A stretch of 24,563 bases of DNA, from NCBI GenBank assembly GCA_965372355.1, contig CBDVBZ010000046.1:1-24563 (forward strand), in the 5' to 3' direction. The DNA is from CBDVBZ01 sp965372355. Lineage in GTDB: Bacteria > Krumholzibacteriota > Krumholzibacteriia > WVZY01. A model generated the notes under the pieces. The model did not search any database. It was not told where the DNA came from and worked only from the letters and a program-made list of their open reading frames with translations. This document shows, in pieces, positions 1 to 8,256 of this stretch (the first letter of the stretch is position 1; each line of letters begins with the position of its first letter). A program made the translations under genes and the position numbers.

Positions 1-34
1 TAACTAGCGCTGGAGCCAGCGAGAGCGCTCTTGA

Positions 35-52
35 CGGTGTTTTTTGACACCG
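35..52. repeat. Inverted repeat at the kinase promoter
   Basis: CGGTGT, six bases, then ACACCG form a perfect 6-bp inverted repeat overlapping the likely -35 box of the kinase gene. It could be an operator or the base of a terminator hairpin for a gene left of the window, although no T-run follows it. A second perfect repeat, CGCTGG-AG-CCAGCG, lies at 8-21. Function is inferred only from position. Confidence 0.35.
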
Positions 53-72
53 GACCCCGATATAGTTATCTT
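44..72 (+). promoter_or_regulatory. Probable sigma70 promoter of the kinase gene
   Basis: TTGACA (44-49) is followed after 17 bp by TATCTT (67-72), a perfect -35 and a 4/6 -10 box, about 57 bases before the kinase start. An alternative -10, TATAGT, sits at 61-66 but would leave only 11 bp to this -35. Confidence 0.45.
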
Positions 73-128
73 ACCGACAGCGCGCGGGGCACTTCCTTGA
101 TACATACTTATGCGGAAAAGAGGGCGGC

Positions 129-2345
129 ATGGTCGGCGGCACCATCTCGCATTACGAGATCTTGGAGAAGATCGGAGAAGGTGGTATGGGGATCGTGTAC
201 CGGGCCACGGACACACGACTCAACCGCCCCGTCGCGCTGAAGTTTCTCCGCGAGGACGCCGTCGGGAATGGCGATCATAAGGCTCGTTTTGTTCGCGAGG
301 CACAGGCCGCCGCCGCGCTCGATCATCCGAACATCTGCACAGTCTACGAGATCGGTGAAGAGGCCGATCAGATCTTCATCTCCATGTCGTACATCCGGGG
401 TGTGGGACTCGACAGAGTGATCCAGACCGTGCCCCTGGCCCCTGAGGCAGCCGTGGATATCGCTATTCAGATCGCCCGGGGTCTGAATGTGGCCCACGAG
501 AAGGGCATCTACCATTGTGACATAAAGGCGTCCAACATCATGTTGACCGGCAGCCACCAGGTGCGAATCACCGATTTTGGTCTGGCCCGGATTGCGGATG
601 AGATCGAGTCACGCAGACCCACGACGCCGGGGACGATGGCGTATATGTCTCCCGAACAGGTGCGGGGGGACGCGGTCGACCACCGAACGGACATCTGGTC
701 ACTCGGAGTCTGCATGTACGAGATGCTCACGGGGGAGTTGCCGTTTAGCGACGACTACCCGGACGCCGTCTTCTATACAATCGTCAACGAACAACCGAAG
801 TTGCTATCCGCCCTGCGGCCGGGAATCCCGTCCCGATTGGAACGGCTCGTTGCCAGAGCCATGTCCAAACACGCCGATGATCGCTTTCAATCGATGACGG
901 AGATCGAGGATGAACTGAACATCGTGCGCAGGGAGCTCAAGGTTGGCCCGTCGCACACGCCGGGTTCCGAGCCGCCGTCGATTGCCGTTCTTCCGTTCTC
1001 GGACATGAGCCCCGATGGTGATCAGGAGTTCTTCTGCGATGGCATATCTGAGGAGATCATCAACGCGCTGAACCAGGTCGACGGTCTGCGTGTGGTTGCG
1101 AGAACCTCCGCTTTTGCGTTCAAAGGGAGAAACGAGGACATCCGTGAGATTGGACGAAGCCTCGATGTCACATCAATCCTCGAGGGAAGCGTTCGAAAAT
1201 CGGGCCAGACGGTGCGTATCACCGCGCAGCTCATTCACGTGGAGGACGGTTTCCATCTCTGGTCGGAGCGGTTCGACCGTCAGATGGAGGACATCTTTGC
1301 GATTCAGGACGAAATCGCGCAGACGATCGTCAGGATGTTGGAAGTCAAACTCGTCGGCGAGCGGCGAGCGCTGGTTCGGCGGTATACGGATAACCTGGAT
1401 GCATACACATCGTATCTGCAGGGACGATACTACTGGAACAAACGCACCGAGGACGGTCTGGAGAAGGGTCTGAGTTTTTTCGAACAGGCGATCGCAAAAG
1501 ACCCCGAGTATGCTCTGGCGTACGCGGGCCTTGCCGATTCGTACAACCTGCTTGGCTTCTACGGTGTCGCACCGCCGAAGGAGGTCTACCCGCGGGCAGA
1601 AGAGGCGGCCCAGAAGGCGCTCCAGATGGACGGGACGATGGCGGAGGCGTACGCATCGTTGGCGTTTGCGCGGATGTTCTATGATTGGGATTGGCCGGGA
1701 GCCGAGGAAGCGTTTCGGCAGGCCATCGAACTCAATCCCGGCTGTTCCACTGCCCACCATTGGTACGCGGAATACATGGTATTGGTCGGCCGTGGACAGG
1801 ATGCCGCGGCGCAGTCCAAAAAGGCCCTGGAATCGGATCCGTTGTCACTCATAATAAACACGCTGCTCGGGTGGGTACCGTACTACGAGCGGCGTTACGA
1901 CGAAGCGATCAATCAACTCCATCGAACCCTCGAGATGGATCCGAGTTTTGTGCCGGCGCATTTTTTTCTCGGCCTCAGCTTCGTGCAGACATCGGTGTTC
2001 GACGAGGCGGTCGCCGAGTTTCAGCACGGCGAATCGCTGTTCGGTGAGAGCACGTTGTTGGTCGTTGTCCAGGGCTACGCGCACGCCATGGCGGGCGATC
2101 AGGAAAAAGCCGAGGCGATCCTGGATGAGGTGAACCGGCTTTCCAACGGCCGCTACATTCAGCCCTATTACACCGCGGCTGTGTACGCAGCCCTGGGAGA
2201 CAAAGACCGGACCTTCGAGTGGTTGGGGAGGGCGTGCGAAGATCGGGATACCTGGGTGGCGTTTCTCGGGGTGGACCCGATTTGGGACGATATCCGTTCG
2301 GACGAGAGGTTCATGAGGCTCGAGGAACGGGTCGGGTTCAGGTAA
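129..2345 (+). CDS. Ser/Thr protein kinase with TolB-like and TPR domains
   Basis: A 738-residue kinase. The Hanks-type domain spans about residues 9-268: glycine loop GEGGMG (17-22), Lys38, helix-C Glu57, catalytic loop HCDIKASN (129-136), DFG (149-151) and SPE (174-176). The usual HRD arginine is Cys130, so this is a non-RD kinase. Residues about 284-405 resemble the TolB/FlgO-like domain (SIAVLPF, CDGISEEI, ILEGSVR, HLWSERFDR) found in bacterial kinase-TPR fusions and some adenylate cyclases. TPR-like helical repeats fill about 425-735. No membrane segment separates kinase from sensor, unlike many relatives, so a cytosolic protein is expected. The start is chosen at ATG 129 because GAGGG lies just upstream and the kinase domain begins at once. 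The substrate is unknown. The next gene downstream encodes an exported protein, but no functional link is shown. Confidence 0.93.
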   Translation: MVGGTISHYEILEKIGEGGMGIVYRATDTRLNRPVALKFLREDAVGNGDHKARFVREAQAAAALDHPNICTVYEIGEEADQIFISMSYIRGVGLDRVIQTVPLAPEAAVDIAIQIARGLNVAHEKGIYHCDIKASNIMLTGSHQVRITDFGLARIADEIESRRPTTPGTMAYMSPEQVRGDAVDHRTDIWSLGVCMYEMLTGELPFSDDYPDAVFYTIVNEQPKLLSALRPGIPSRLERLVARAMSKHADDRFQSMTEIEDELNIVRRELKVGPSHTPGSEPPSIAVLPFSDMSPDGDQEFFCDGISEEIINALNQVDGLRVVARTSAFAFKGRNEDIREIGRSLDVTSILEGSVRKSGQTVRITAQLIHVEDGFHLWSERFDRQMEDIFAIQDEIAQTIVRMLEVKLVGERRALVRRYTDNLDAYTSYLQGRYYWNKRTEDGLEKGLSFFEQAIAKDPEYALAYAGLADSYNLLGFYGVAPPKEVYPRAEEAAQKALQMDGTMAEAYASLAFARMFYDWDWPGAEEAFRQAIELNPGCSTAHHWYAEYMVLVGRGQDAAAQSKKALESDPLSLIINTLLGWVPYYERRYDEAINQLHRTLEMDPSFVPAHFFLGLSFVQTSVFDEAVAEFQHGESLFGESTLLVVVQGYAHAMAGDQEKAEAILDEVNRLSNGRYIQPYYTAAVYAALGDKDRTFEWLGRACEDRDTWVAFLGVDPIWDDIRSDERFMRLEERVGFR

Positions 2346-2476
2346 GCGGCTGCGGGCGAGACGCAGGCCGCGAAGTGTGAACTCCGGTGCCTAGCGATGT
2401 TACGTATCTAGTTGTCATTGTGCAAGTTATAGCCAGGGTCGCCATCCGCACATTTCCTCCCCCTTGCCAAGATTTG

Positions 2477-3397
2477 ATGGACAAACCGAGAAGATTCAAA
2501 CATATTCAACGAGTTGTGCGCAGCCGACCCGGAGCATGGTTTTGGAGGACCCTGTGGATTCGAGGAATCCTCTGCGTGGCTATTCTCGCCTGTCTTCCCC
2601 TGACCCGACCGCCGGCGGACGCTCGGAGTGCGATGGGGATCGGGGCGGCCGCGATGGTTGCCGGCTGGGGTGACACGCTGGAGGTCGACGAGCGGATTCT
2701 GGCCGAGATCAAGCGGTTTGAGGACGGGGGACTCGACGACGCCTACGCGATGAGTCTGGCCGAGAGCGTACGGCGACTCGTTTTCAAGAGCGCCACCACG
2801 CGTCTGGAAGCGCTGGCGAAGGGGGAATGCTCGCCGTTCGTCGATGTCAGGTTTGAGGAAGCAGGGTTCGCCAGTCCTGACGCAGCGCCCACAAACGACC
2901 TCGAGCGCGAATTCGAGGGAGCGTTTATTCGAACGGAATTGCTGGCCTGTTTTCAGACGGATGATGTGACCGCGGAGGATGCGCTGCGTACGTACGTCGA
3001 TCCCGAGTTTCGCAAGACAGTGTCGTCCCGTGTCAAACGTATCTGGTCCGAGGGCGGGGAGAGCTGTATCGAGACCAATGGTGTCCGGCCGTTTCTCCAG
3101 AGCACGCTCGTCTGCAACCGTATCGACGAATTCCACAACGGGGCACTGGCCGCCCAGCACTCACAGGTTGTCTCGAACCCCGGGGGTGACGATCACCAGG
3201 ACGTGTATTTCAAGGAAAGCTTGAAGACGTTTCTCGAGATACCCGGCGGGATCGCCTTGCACTACATCAATTATACCCGCGCCGTCAAGCTGGGTGGTCT
3301 GAGGAAGCGTATCGGCCGCGGAAAGATCGCAGGCTCTCAGGAAAAAGCCGTCGAGGGGCTGCGGAAGATACTCGAGGGGCAGATGGAGGACGATTGA
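2477..3397 (+). CDS. Exported protein of unknown function
   Basis: I do not recognise this family. From ATG 2477 it has 306 residues, with a basic N-terminus, a hydrophobic stretch at about 25-41 and an Ala-Asp-Ala signal-peptidase-like site near 47-49, so it is probably exported. A Cys at position 39 follows Ile-Leu-Ala, which is a poor lipobox. The mature part has several cysteines (in GECSPF, LLACFQT, ESCIETN, LVCNRI), which could form disulfides, and is otherwise soluble and mixed charged. The frame stays open upstream to a GTG at 2387. I prefer the ATG because it puts the signal peptide at a more normal distance. The gene starts about 130 bases after the kinase stop, with only a GC-rich imperfect hairpin (2346-2371) between, so it may be co-transcribed with the kinase. 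Confidence 0.7.
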   Translation: MDKPRRFKHIQRVVRSRPGAWFWRTLWIRGILCVAILACLPLTRPPADARSAMGIGAAAMVAGWGDTLEVDERILAEIKRFEDGGLDDAYAMSLAESVRRLVFKSATTRLEALAKGECSPFVDVRFEEAGFASPDAAPTNDLEREFEGAFIRTELLACFQTDDVTAEDALRTYVDPEFRKTVSSRVKRIWSEGGESCIETNGVRPFLQSTLVCNRIDEFHNGALAAQHSQVVSNPGGDDHQDVYFKESLKTFLEIPGGIALHYINYTRAVKLGGLRKRIGRGKIAGSQEKAVEGLRKILEGQMEDD

Positions 3398-3481
3398 AGG
3401 GTATGGGTGGCAACCTGTGTTACAGAAATGAGTTATGGTTTTAGATCCGTTGGCCGACGCGCCTGGAGGATTGGAATGGAG

Positions 3482-3510
3482 TTGTCGGCACAGATCATGC
3501 CTACTAGAAT
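3482..3510 (+). promoter_or_regulatory. Probable promoter of the propeller lipoprotein gene
   Basis: TTGTCG (3482-3487), a 17-bp spacer and TAGAAT (3505-3510) lie 45 bases before the lipoprotein start. This suggests the lipoprotein is transcribed separately from the gene upstream. Confidence 0.5.
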
Positions 3511-3555
3511 AGAAACGAAGAGAACGACCCGATCCCCCTAAAGGAGGCTCGTTTC

Positions 3556-5397
3556 ATGATTACCCATCGCCGTGTGGTGCTCGTCGCGACGCTTCTGGCA
3601 GCCACCTCGCTGCTCGTCATATCCTGTGGTGACGACGGCACTGAGCCCCCGCCACCGCCACCCCCTGGGCCGGCGTTTGCGTGGCAGAACCCCACACCGA
3701 CAGGTGATGCCATTCGAGGCGTCTGGGGCTCGTCGGCGAACAACGTGACCGCGGTTGGGGATGCGGGTACGTTGCTCCGCTACGACGGTTCGACCTGGCG
3801 CGTGATGGACATCCGGTTGGGCACCGACGTGTTGTGGGATATTTGGGGCACTGGCGTAAATGATGTCTGGGTCGTGGGTGATCGGGGCAAGATATGGCGC
3901 TTTGACGGTTCGAGATGGACCGAGGTGGACAGCCGGACGACAACCCGCCTGCGGGCCGTGAACGGGTTCAACTCGAACAACGTGTATGCGGTTGGAGACC
4001 GCGACCCGGATGGCTACGGCACCGTCGTCCAGTGGAATGGCACCATCTGGACTCCTATGCCGCAGACGGCCACAACGGCGAACTTAGTCGACGTTCTTGC
4101 GCTTTCTCCGACTAGCATATGGGCGGTGACCGACGACCCGATCAAACCGCTGATCCGATACAGCGGCAACACCTGGGTATCCGTCCTCATGCCGTCCATG
4201 AGCGCGCAGGCCGTCTATGGTAGCTCGTCCGAAGACCTGTTTGTCGTGGGATCCCAGGGAACGATTGCCCACAAGAACGGTCCCAAGTGGGAATTCTCCT
4301 ATCCCGGCGGCACTGAGACACTCTTTGGCATCTTTGGTTTTTCGGCAAGCCCGACCACGTCGGCTTTCGCCGTGGGAGAGAATTCGACGATTCTTGTATA
4401 CGACGGGACGAACTGGACCTCTGCGTCGGTGTCCGGTTCTTTCCCGCTGTACGCCGTGTGGGGTAGTGATGAGAACAACGTTCACGCCCTTGGGGCCTCG
4501 GGTGGAATATATGACTACAGAGGTGTCGGCTGGAGCCAGTCGTCGTCGTCCGTTTCAACGACGACGCTGTGCGGCATGACAGCGTTTGGTTCGACCCGGT
4601 ACGCGGTCGGGGGTGGAGGTACCATCCTATCTAATTCGGGAAGCGGCTGGACAAAGATGACGAGCAACACGACAGCTGCTCTCAACAGCGTCTTCGCGGT
4701 TTCTTCGGACGACGTGTATGCCGTTGGAGTGGGAGGCGAGATTGTCCACTACGATGGAGGCAACTGGTCGACGATGACGAGCAATGTCACGCAGGACCTG
4801 ACCGGCGTGTGGGGGACATCCGACAGCAGTGTCGTTGCGGTGGGTGCCGACAGCGTGATTCATTTCGATGGAACGAGCTGGTCTGCGATGTCAACGACGG
4901 TCAACGACGCATCCGGTTTGCTGGCGGTGTGGGGTAGTGCGGATGATGATATCGTCGGCGTTGGCCGGAACGGCATGATCATGCGTTACAACGGTACCCA
5001 GTGGGCGCTCGCGCCCGAGGGGAGCCCCGTTGAAACCACGTTGCGGGCGGTGAGCGGATCGGCCGCAGACGAGATCTACGCGGCCGGGAACAACGGGCGT
5101 GTGCTCTTCTACGATGGAACCGGCTGGACCGATATCATGGGCGGACGGTTTCAGGTTGATCTCTATGGCGTTGCGATTAGCGCTGTGCACGGGGTATGGG
5201 CCGTTGGTGATCTGGGAGCGATCTGTGTGCTTGCGGAGTCGGGAGGCGGTGCGTCGTTCTCCGCTGCCGCGGCGCTGGCGCAGGAATGGGTGGAACTCCC
5301 CTTTACCAACCAGTGGCAACGGAGTGCGGCAGTCGATGGCTCCGGCAGCGTGTTCCTCGGCGGAGCGGGGGGGTCCATTATCCGCTTTGGGCAGTAG
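3556..5397 (+). CDS. Lipoprotein with about 14 WG-type propeller repeats
   Basis: A 613-residue predicted lipoprotein with an excellent SD (AAGGAGG) ahead of ATG 3556. The signal peptide ends in lipobox VISC with Cys24, followed by GDDGTE and a run of seven prolines (31-37) that would act as a spacer from the membrane. The rest is about 13-14 repeats of roughly 41 residues. Each follows the pattern: small-x-WGS, two to five residues, aspartate or asparagine, then VxAVGDxGTI, then xxYDGTxW. Such repeats form beta-propeller blades, so one 14-bladed or two 7-bladed propellers are plausible. The WG/YDG pattern occurs in many uncharacterised secreted proteins of candidate phyla. The role is inferred as cell-surface binding or scaffolding, with no catalytic motif seen. 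A G7 run lies near the 3' end (5377-5383). Confidence 0.85.
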   Translation: MITHRRVVLVATLLAATSLLVISCGDDGTEPPPPPPPGPAFAWQNPTPTGDAIRGVWGSSANNVTAVGDAGTLLRYDGSTWRVMDIRLGTDVLWDIWGTGVNDVWVVGDRGKIWRFDGSRWTEVDSRTTTRLRAVNGFNSNNVYAVGDRDPDGYGTVVQWNGTIWTPMPQTATTANLVDVLALSPTSIWAVTDDPIKPLIRYSGNTWVSVLMPSMSAQAVYGSSSEDLFVVGSQGTIAHKNGPKWEFSYPGGTETLFGIFGFSASPTTSAFAVGENSTILVYDGTNWTSASVSGSFPLYAVWGSDENNVHALGASGGIYDYRGVGWSQSSSSVSTTTLCGMTAFGSTRYAVGGGGTILSNSGSGWTKMTSNTTAALNSVFAVSSDDVYAVGVGGEIVHYDGGNWSTMTSNVTQDLTGVWGTSDSSVVAVGADSVIHFDGTSWSAMSTTVNDASGLLAVWGSADDDIVGVGRNGMIMRYNGTQWALAPEGSPVETTLRAVSGSAADEIYAAGNNGRVLFYDGTGWTDIMGGRFQVDLYGVAISAVHGVWAVGDLGAICVLAESGGGASFSAAAALAQEWVELPFTNQWQRSAAVDGSGSVFLGGAGGSIIRFGQ

Positions 5398-5434
5398 AGA
5401 ACCGGCGTACCTATCCACTACCGGTCTGAATCGG

Positions 5435-6616
5435 GTGGCACCCTGCTGCCCGCTCGCGCTCGCCTTGCGTGCGGCGCAGCGAGCGAGATCATTCCAGACA
5501 ACATCGATACGATTCCTGGCAGTCGTTGTACTGTATATAGCGGTGTGTTTCTTGTGCGCCGTGATGGCCTGCGGTTCGTTCCACCGTACCGGGGAGCGCC
5601 CGGCGGGTACCCCGGCGGATACCGTTCTGACGTGTCGAGAGGGCACAGCGGGAGCAAACGTGAAGTGGATCGAGGCCGCGGACGAGTTAGACCGCGAAAC
5701 CCACGCGATCTGGTGCACAACGGTGGGCCCGTGGGTGGTCGAGGATTTTTCACCGCCGAGCGCTTTTGAACGGATCGATTCGCTGGCGATCATTACGTGG
5801 AACATATATATCGGGGGGGGTGACCTGGTCCCATTTGTCGAAGACTTCCGGGCGGGAGTCTATACAGACGGGCCGGCGCCCGAGCACTTCGTGTTGCTGA
5901 TACAGGAGGCGTATCGGGACGGTCCGGATGTTCCAAAGAACATGCCGGAGGAGGTCTGGGTTCCGACGAGGCGGGAGTATGATCCGCCCTCGGGCAATCG
6001 CATGGATATCATGGAAAGCGCCGAGCGGCTGGGTCTGTGGCTCTTCTATGTGCCGTCACAGCGCAACGGGTATCCGGAAGACGGACCCCGCCAAGAGGAT
6101 AAGGGCAACGCGATTCTCTCAACGGTTCCCCTCAGCGAACTGACGGCGATCGAGCTGCCGTTCGAAAAATACCGGCGCGTCGTCGTCGCCGCCACGGCGG
6201 AGGGTGTGTCAACCGGCGGGGCCGCCTGGCGTCTCCGTATCTGCAATACGCATCTAGACAATAAGGCTAAATTCCCCCGCTATTTGCAGAGCGCCGGCGC
6301 CGGACGCCTGCGTCAGATGAAAGCACTTCTGCCGCACTTGGACGAGGTCCCCTGCGTCCTGGGCGGCGATTTCAACACATGGGCGCCGGAAGCCCTCGAG
6401 ACCGCGATTCCTCTGGTCCGCAAGACGTTTGGACAGCCGCAAGAGCTCAGCGAGAAGCCGACGGTGGTTGCACCGTTTATTCCGGATCGGCGCGTCGACT
6501 ATCTGTTCTTTAATTTACCCGACGGTTTGAAAGGCCGCTACGACCGCATCGAAGAACGCTACGGCTCCGACCACTACCCTCTGCTTGGATGGGTTCAGCT
6601 GGTGCCTGCCGAGTGA
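5435..6616 (+). CDS. Endonuclease/exonuclease/phosphatase-fold lipoprotein
   Basis: This belongs to the metal-dependent EEP superfamily (DNase I, sphingomyelinase and inositol phosphatase types). From GTG 5435 it has 393 residues. A hydrophobic N-terminus ends in AVMAC with Cys46, a lipobox, so outer-membrane or periplasmic anchoring is likely. EEP motifs occur in order: ITWN (Asn123), LIQE (Glu158), NTHLD (His273), GGDFN (Asp312, Asn314), RRVDYLFF (Asp355) and terminal SDHYPL (Asp379, His380), so the catalytic set looks complete. Whether it cleaves DNA, phospholipid or another phosphodiester cannot be told. The start is uncertain. GTG 5435 and TTG 5465 both preserve the signal peptide but lack a clear SD, and ATG 5564 would delete it. 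The gene begins only 37 bases after the propeller lipoprotein, so co-expression is likely. A G8 run at 5813-5820 lies in the first catalytic motif region. Confidence 0.82.
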   Translation: MAPCCPLALALRAAQRARSFQTTSIRFLAVVVLYIAVCFLCAVMACGSFHRTGERPAGTPADTVLTCREGTAGANVKWIEAADELDRETHAIWCTTVGPWVVEDFSPPSAFERIDSLAIITWNIYIGGGDLVPFVEDFRAGVYTDGPAPEHFVLLIQEAYRDGPDVPKNMPEEVWVPTRREYDPPSGNRMDIMESAERLGLWLFYVPSQRNGYPEDGPRQEDKGNAILSTVPLSELTAIELPFEKYRRVVVAATAEGVSTGGAAWRLRICNTHLDNKAKFPRYLQSAGAGRLRQMKALLPHLDEVPCVLGGDFNTWAPEALETAIPLVRKTFGQPQELSEKPTVVAPFIPDRRVDYLFFNLPDGLKGRYDRIEERYGSDHYPLLGWVQLVPAE

Positions 6617-6661
6617 AGTGGAGCGCAGGGTCCCGAGGAAGAGCCTGGCGCACGAGCCCGA

Positions 6662-7690
6662 CTACCCGTCGTGCTTCGCGATGAATTCCTCGGCCTTACG
6701 GACGAGGTCCTCGTTACCTACGAACAGGGGCGTACGCTGGTGGAGCCCCGTTGGCTGGACATCGCGCAGCGGTCCGCGGCCTGTCGAACCGTACCCCCCC
6801 GCCTGTTCGATCACAAACGCCATGGGATTGGCTTCGTAGAGCAGGCGGAGCTTGCCCTCGGGTTTCTTGGGATCCCTCGAATCCGCCGGATAGTAGAAGA
6901 CGCCACCACCGAGGAGTGTGCGGTGCACATCCGCGACCATCGACCCGATATAACGGAGGGACAACGATCGCGGGGCACCGCCTTCCCCCTGTAGCCAGCG
7001 CGTGTAACGCTTGATGCCATCGGTCCAGTACTTCTCGTAACCCTGGTTTACGCTGTAGTACTTCGGCGGATCGGGCAGTCGGATGTTCTCATGGGAGAGC
7101 AGGAACTCGCCCACGGTCGGGTCCAGCGTGAAACCGTTGACGCCGTGGCCCGCGGTATAAACAAGCATCGTACTCGAGCCGTACACGAGATAACCGGCGG
7201 CTACGATTCTTGATCCCGGTTGCAGCACGTCGTCCACCGTGCCGCGTCCAGACTCGCTTTGGCGCACGTAGATGGCAAATATTGTCCCTACGCTGACGTT
7301 GAAGGGGATGTTCGATGAACCGTCAAGTGGATCAAAGACGAGAACGTACTTGCCCGTGGGGTATCTGTCCGGGATCGGGATGATATTCTCCTCTTCCTCC
7401 GATGCCATCACGGCGAGCCGTCCCGTGTGGTCGGTGAGCTGATAGATCGTATCGTGCGCATATACGTCGAGTTTCTGCACTTCTTCGCCCTGGATGTTCT
7501 CTCGACCGGCCGAACCGATAATGTCGGCGAGTCCGGCCCGGGTCGTCCGGCTCGCAATAAACTTTCCGGCCAGTGCCAGGTCATAGAGAAGCTGGGTCAG
7601 AGTGCCGCTTGCATCCGGAAAAGCGGACTGCTCGTGCAGGATATGGCGTTCTATCGTGATGAAGTCAGAGTGGCCTCTTGTCGTTTCCAT
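6662..7690 (-). CDS. fbp: Class I fructose-1,6-bisphosphatase
   Basis: Hydrolyses fructose 1,6-bisphosphate to fructose 6-phosphate in gluconeogenesis and sugar-phosphate cycles, in the cytosol. The protein has 342 residues, normal for class I. The metal-binding signature VFDPLDGSSN is intact. GEEVQKLDVYAHD and the C-terminal KLRLLYEANPMAFVIEQAGG also match the family. The frame is open to 7714, but the start at 7690 is chosen because GGGAGG lies about 6 bases upstream of that ATG and METTR fits the usual N-terminus. It is convergent with the EEP gene (45 bases apart) and divergent from the GYD gene. I saw no convincing promoter in its upstream region. Confidence 0.95.
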   Translation of the reverse strand: METTRGHSDFITIERHILHEQSAFPDASGTLTQLLYDLALAGKFIASRTTRAGLADIIGSAGRENIQGEEVQKLDVYAHDTIYQLTDHTGRLAVMASEEEENIIPIPDRYPTGKYVLVFDPLDGSSNIPFNVSVGTIFAIYVRQSESGRGTVDDVLQPGSRIVAAGYLVYGSSTMLVYTAGHGVNGFTLDPTVGEFLLSHENIRLPDPPKYYSVNQGYEKYWTDGIKRYTRWLQGEGGAPRSLSLRYIGSMVADVHRTLLGGGVFYYPADSRDPKKPEGKLRLLYEANPMAFVIEQAGGYGSTGRGPLRDVQPTGLHQRTPLFVGNEDLVRKAEEFIAKHDG

Positions 7691-7832
7691 TGGTTTCCTC
7701 CCGTTCCCCGTCACTCTATCACGTTTCGGGCGATTGCGCTATTGTGTGTCGAGCCGACTTGCGGAGGAGCCGGGCGGGGCGGTGAGATGAGGGTGTTTGC
7801 GTCAATTCCGCCGGTGCCAACAGGAGTTGGGT

Positions 7833-7861
7833 TTGACGTTTCGAACAAATGCGCGTAGAAT
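7833..7861 (+). promoter_or_regulatory. Promoter of the GYD gene
   Basis: TTGACG (7833-7838), exactly 17 bp, then TAGAAT (7856-7861) make a strong sigma70-like promoter about 50 bases before the GYD start. A perfect TATAAT also occurs at 7865-7870 in the same AT-rich stretch. Confidence 0.6.
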
Positions 7862-7912
7862 ATATATAATGAGTCGCGGACCGGAACGACCCTCGACCAA
7901 GGAGATGATCTT

Positions 7913-8206
7913 ATGAGCACATACGTCCTCATGACCAAGCTCACCCCGGATGCGATGAATCTGAAGTACCGGGAGAAGATCGGGCAAAGATGGATGAAAG
8001 AGGTTTCGAAGAAATGCCCCGAGGTCAAATGGGTCTCTCATTACGTGTTGTTGGGTCCGTATGACTTCATGGATATTTTCGAAGCCCCGAACGAAGAGGT
8101 TGCCGCTAAGGTCTCCATGATATCTCTGGCGTCTGGAGCCCTGAAAGCGGAGAGCTGGACGGCCATCCCGTACAACCGGTTTCTCGAGCTAGTCGACGAC
8201 GTCTAG
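7913..8206 (+). CDS. GYD domain-containing protein
   Basis: A 97-residue protein matching the small GYD family. Visible features are the N-terminal TYVLMTKLTP strand, the central LGPYDFMDIFEAP that gives the family its name (here Gly-Pro-Tyr-Asp) and a C-terminal ALKAESWTAIP stretch. The family adopts a ferredoxin-like alpha/beta fold and has no firmly assigned function. AAGGAG lies 8 bases before the ATG and a strong promoter lies upstream, so it should be well expressed. The MTHFR-like gene follows 50 bases later on the same strand, so a two-gene unit is plausible. A link to one-carbon metabolism would be inference from that neighbour only. Confidence 0.85.
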   Translation: MSTYVLMTKLTPDAMNLKYREKIGQRWMKEVSKKCPEVKWVSHYVLLGPYDFMDIFEAPNEEVAAKVSMISLASGALKAESWTAIPYNRFLELVDDV

Positions 8207-8256
8207 ACGAACCGGTACCATCTCGACAACTGAATCCAGAGAGAAACGATCAAGGA

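Noticed and set aside
2346..2371. GC-rich hairpin after the kinase as a terminator
   Set aside because: The stem is bulged and no T-run follows.
5099..5434. Open frame upstream of the EEP signal peptide
   Set aside because: It overlaps the propeller lipoprotein by almost 300 bases and reads as a low-complexity Arg/Ser/Pro shadow. The hydrophobic signal segment begins only after 5435.
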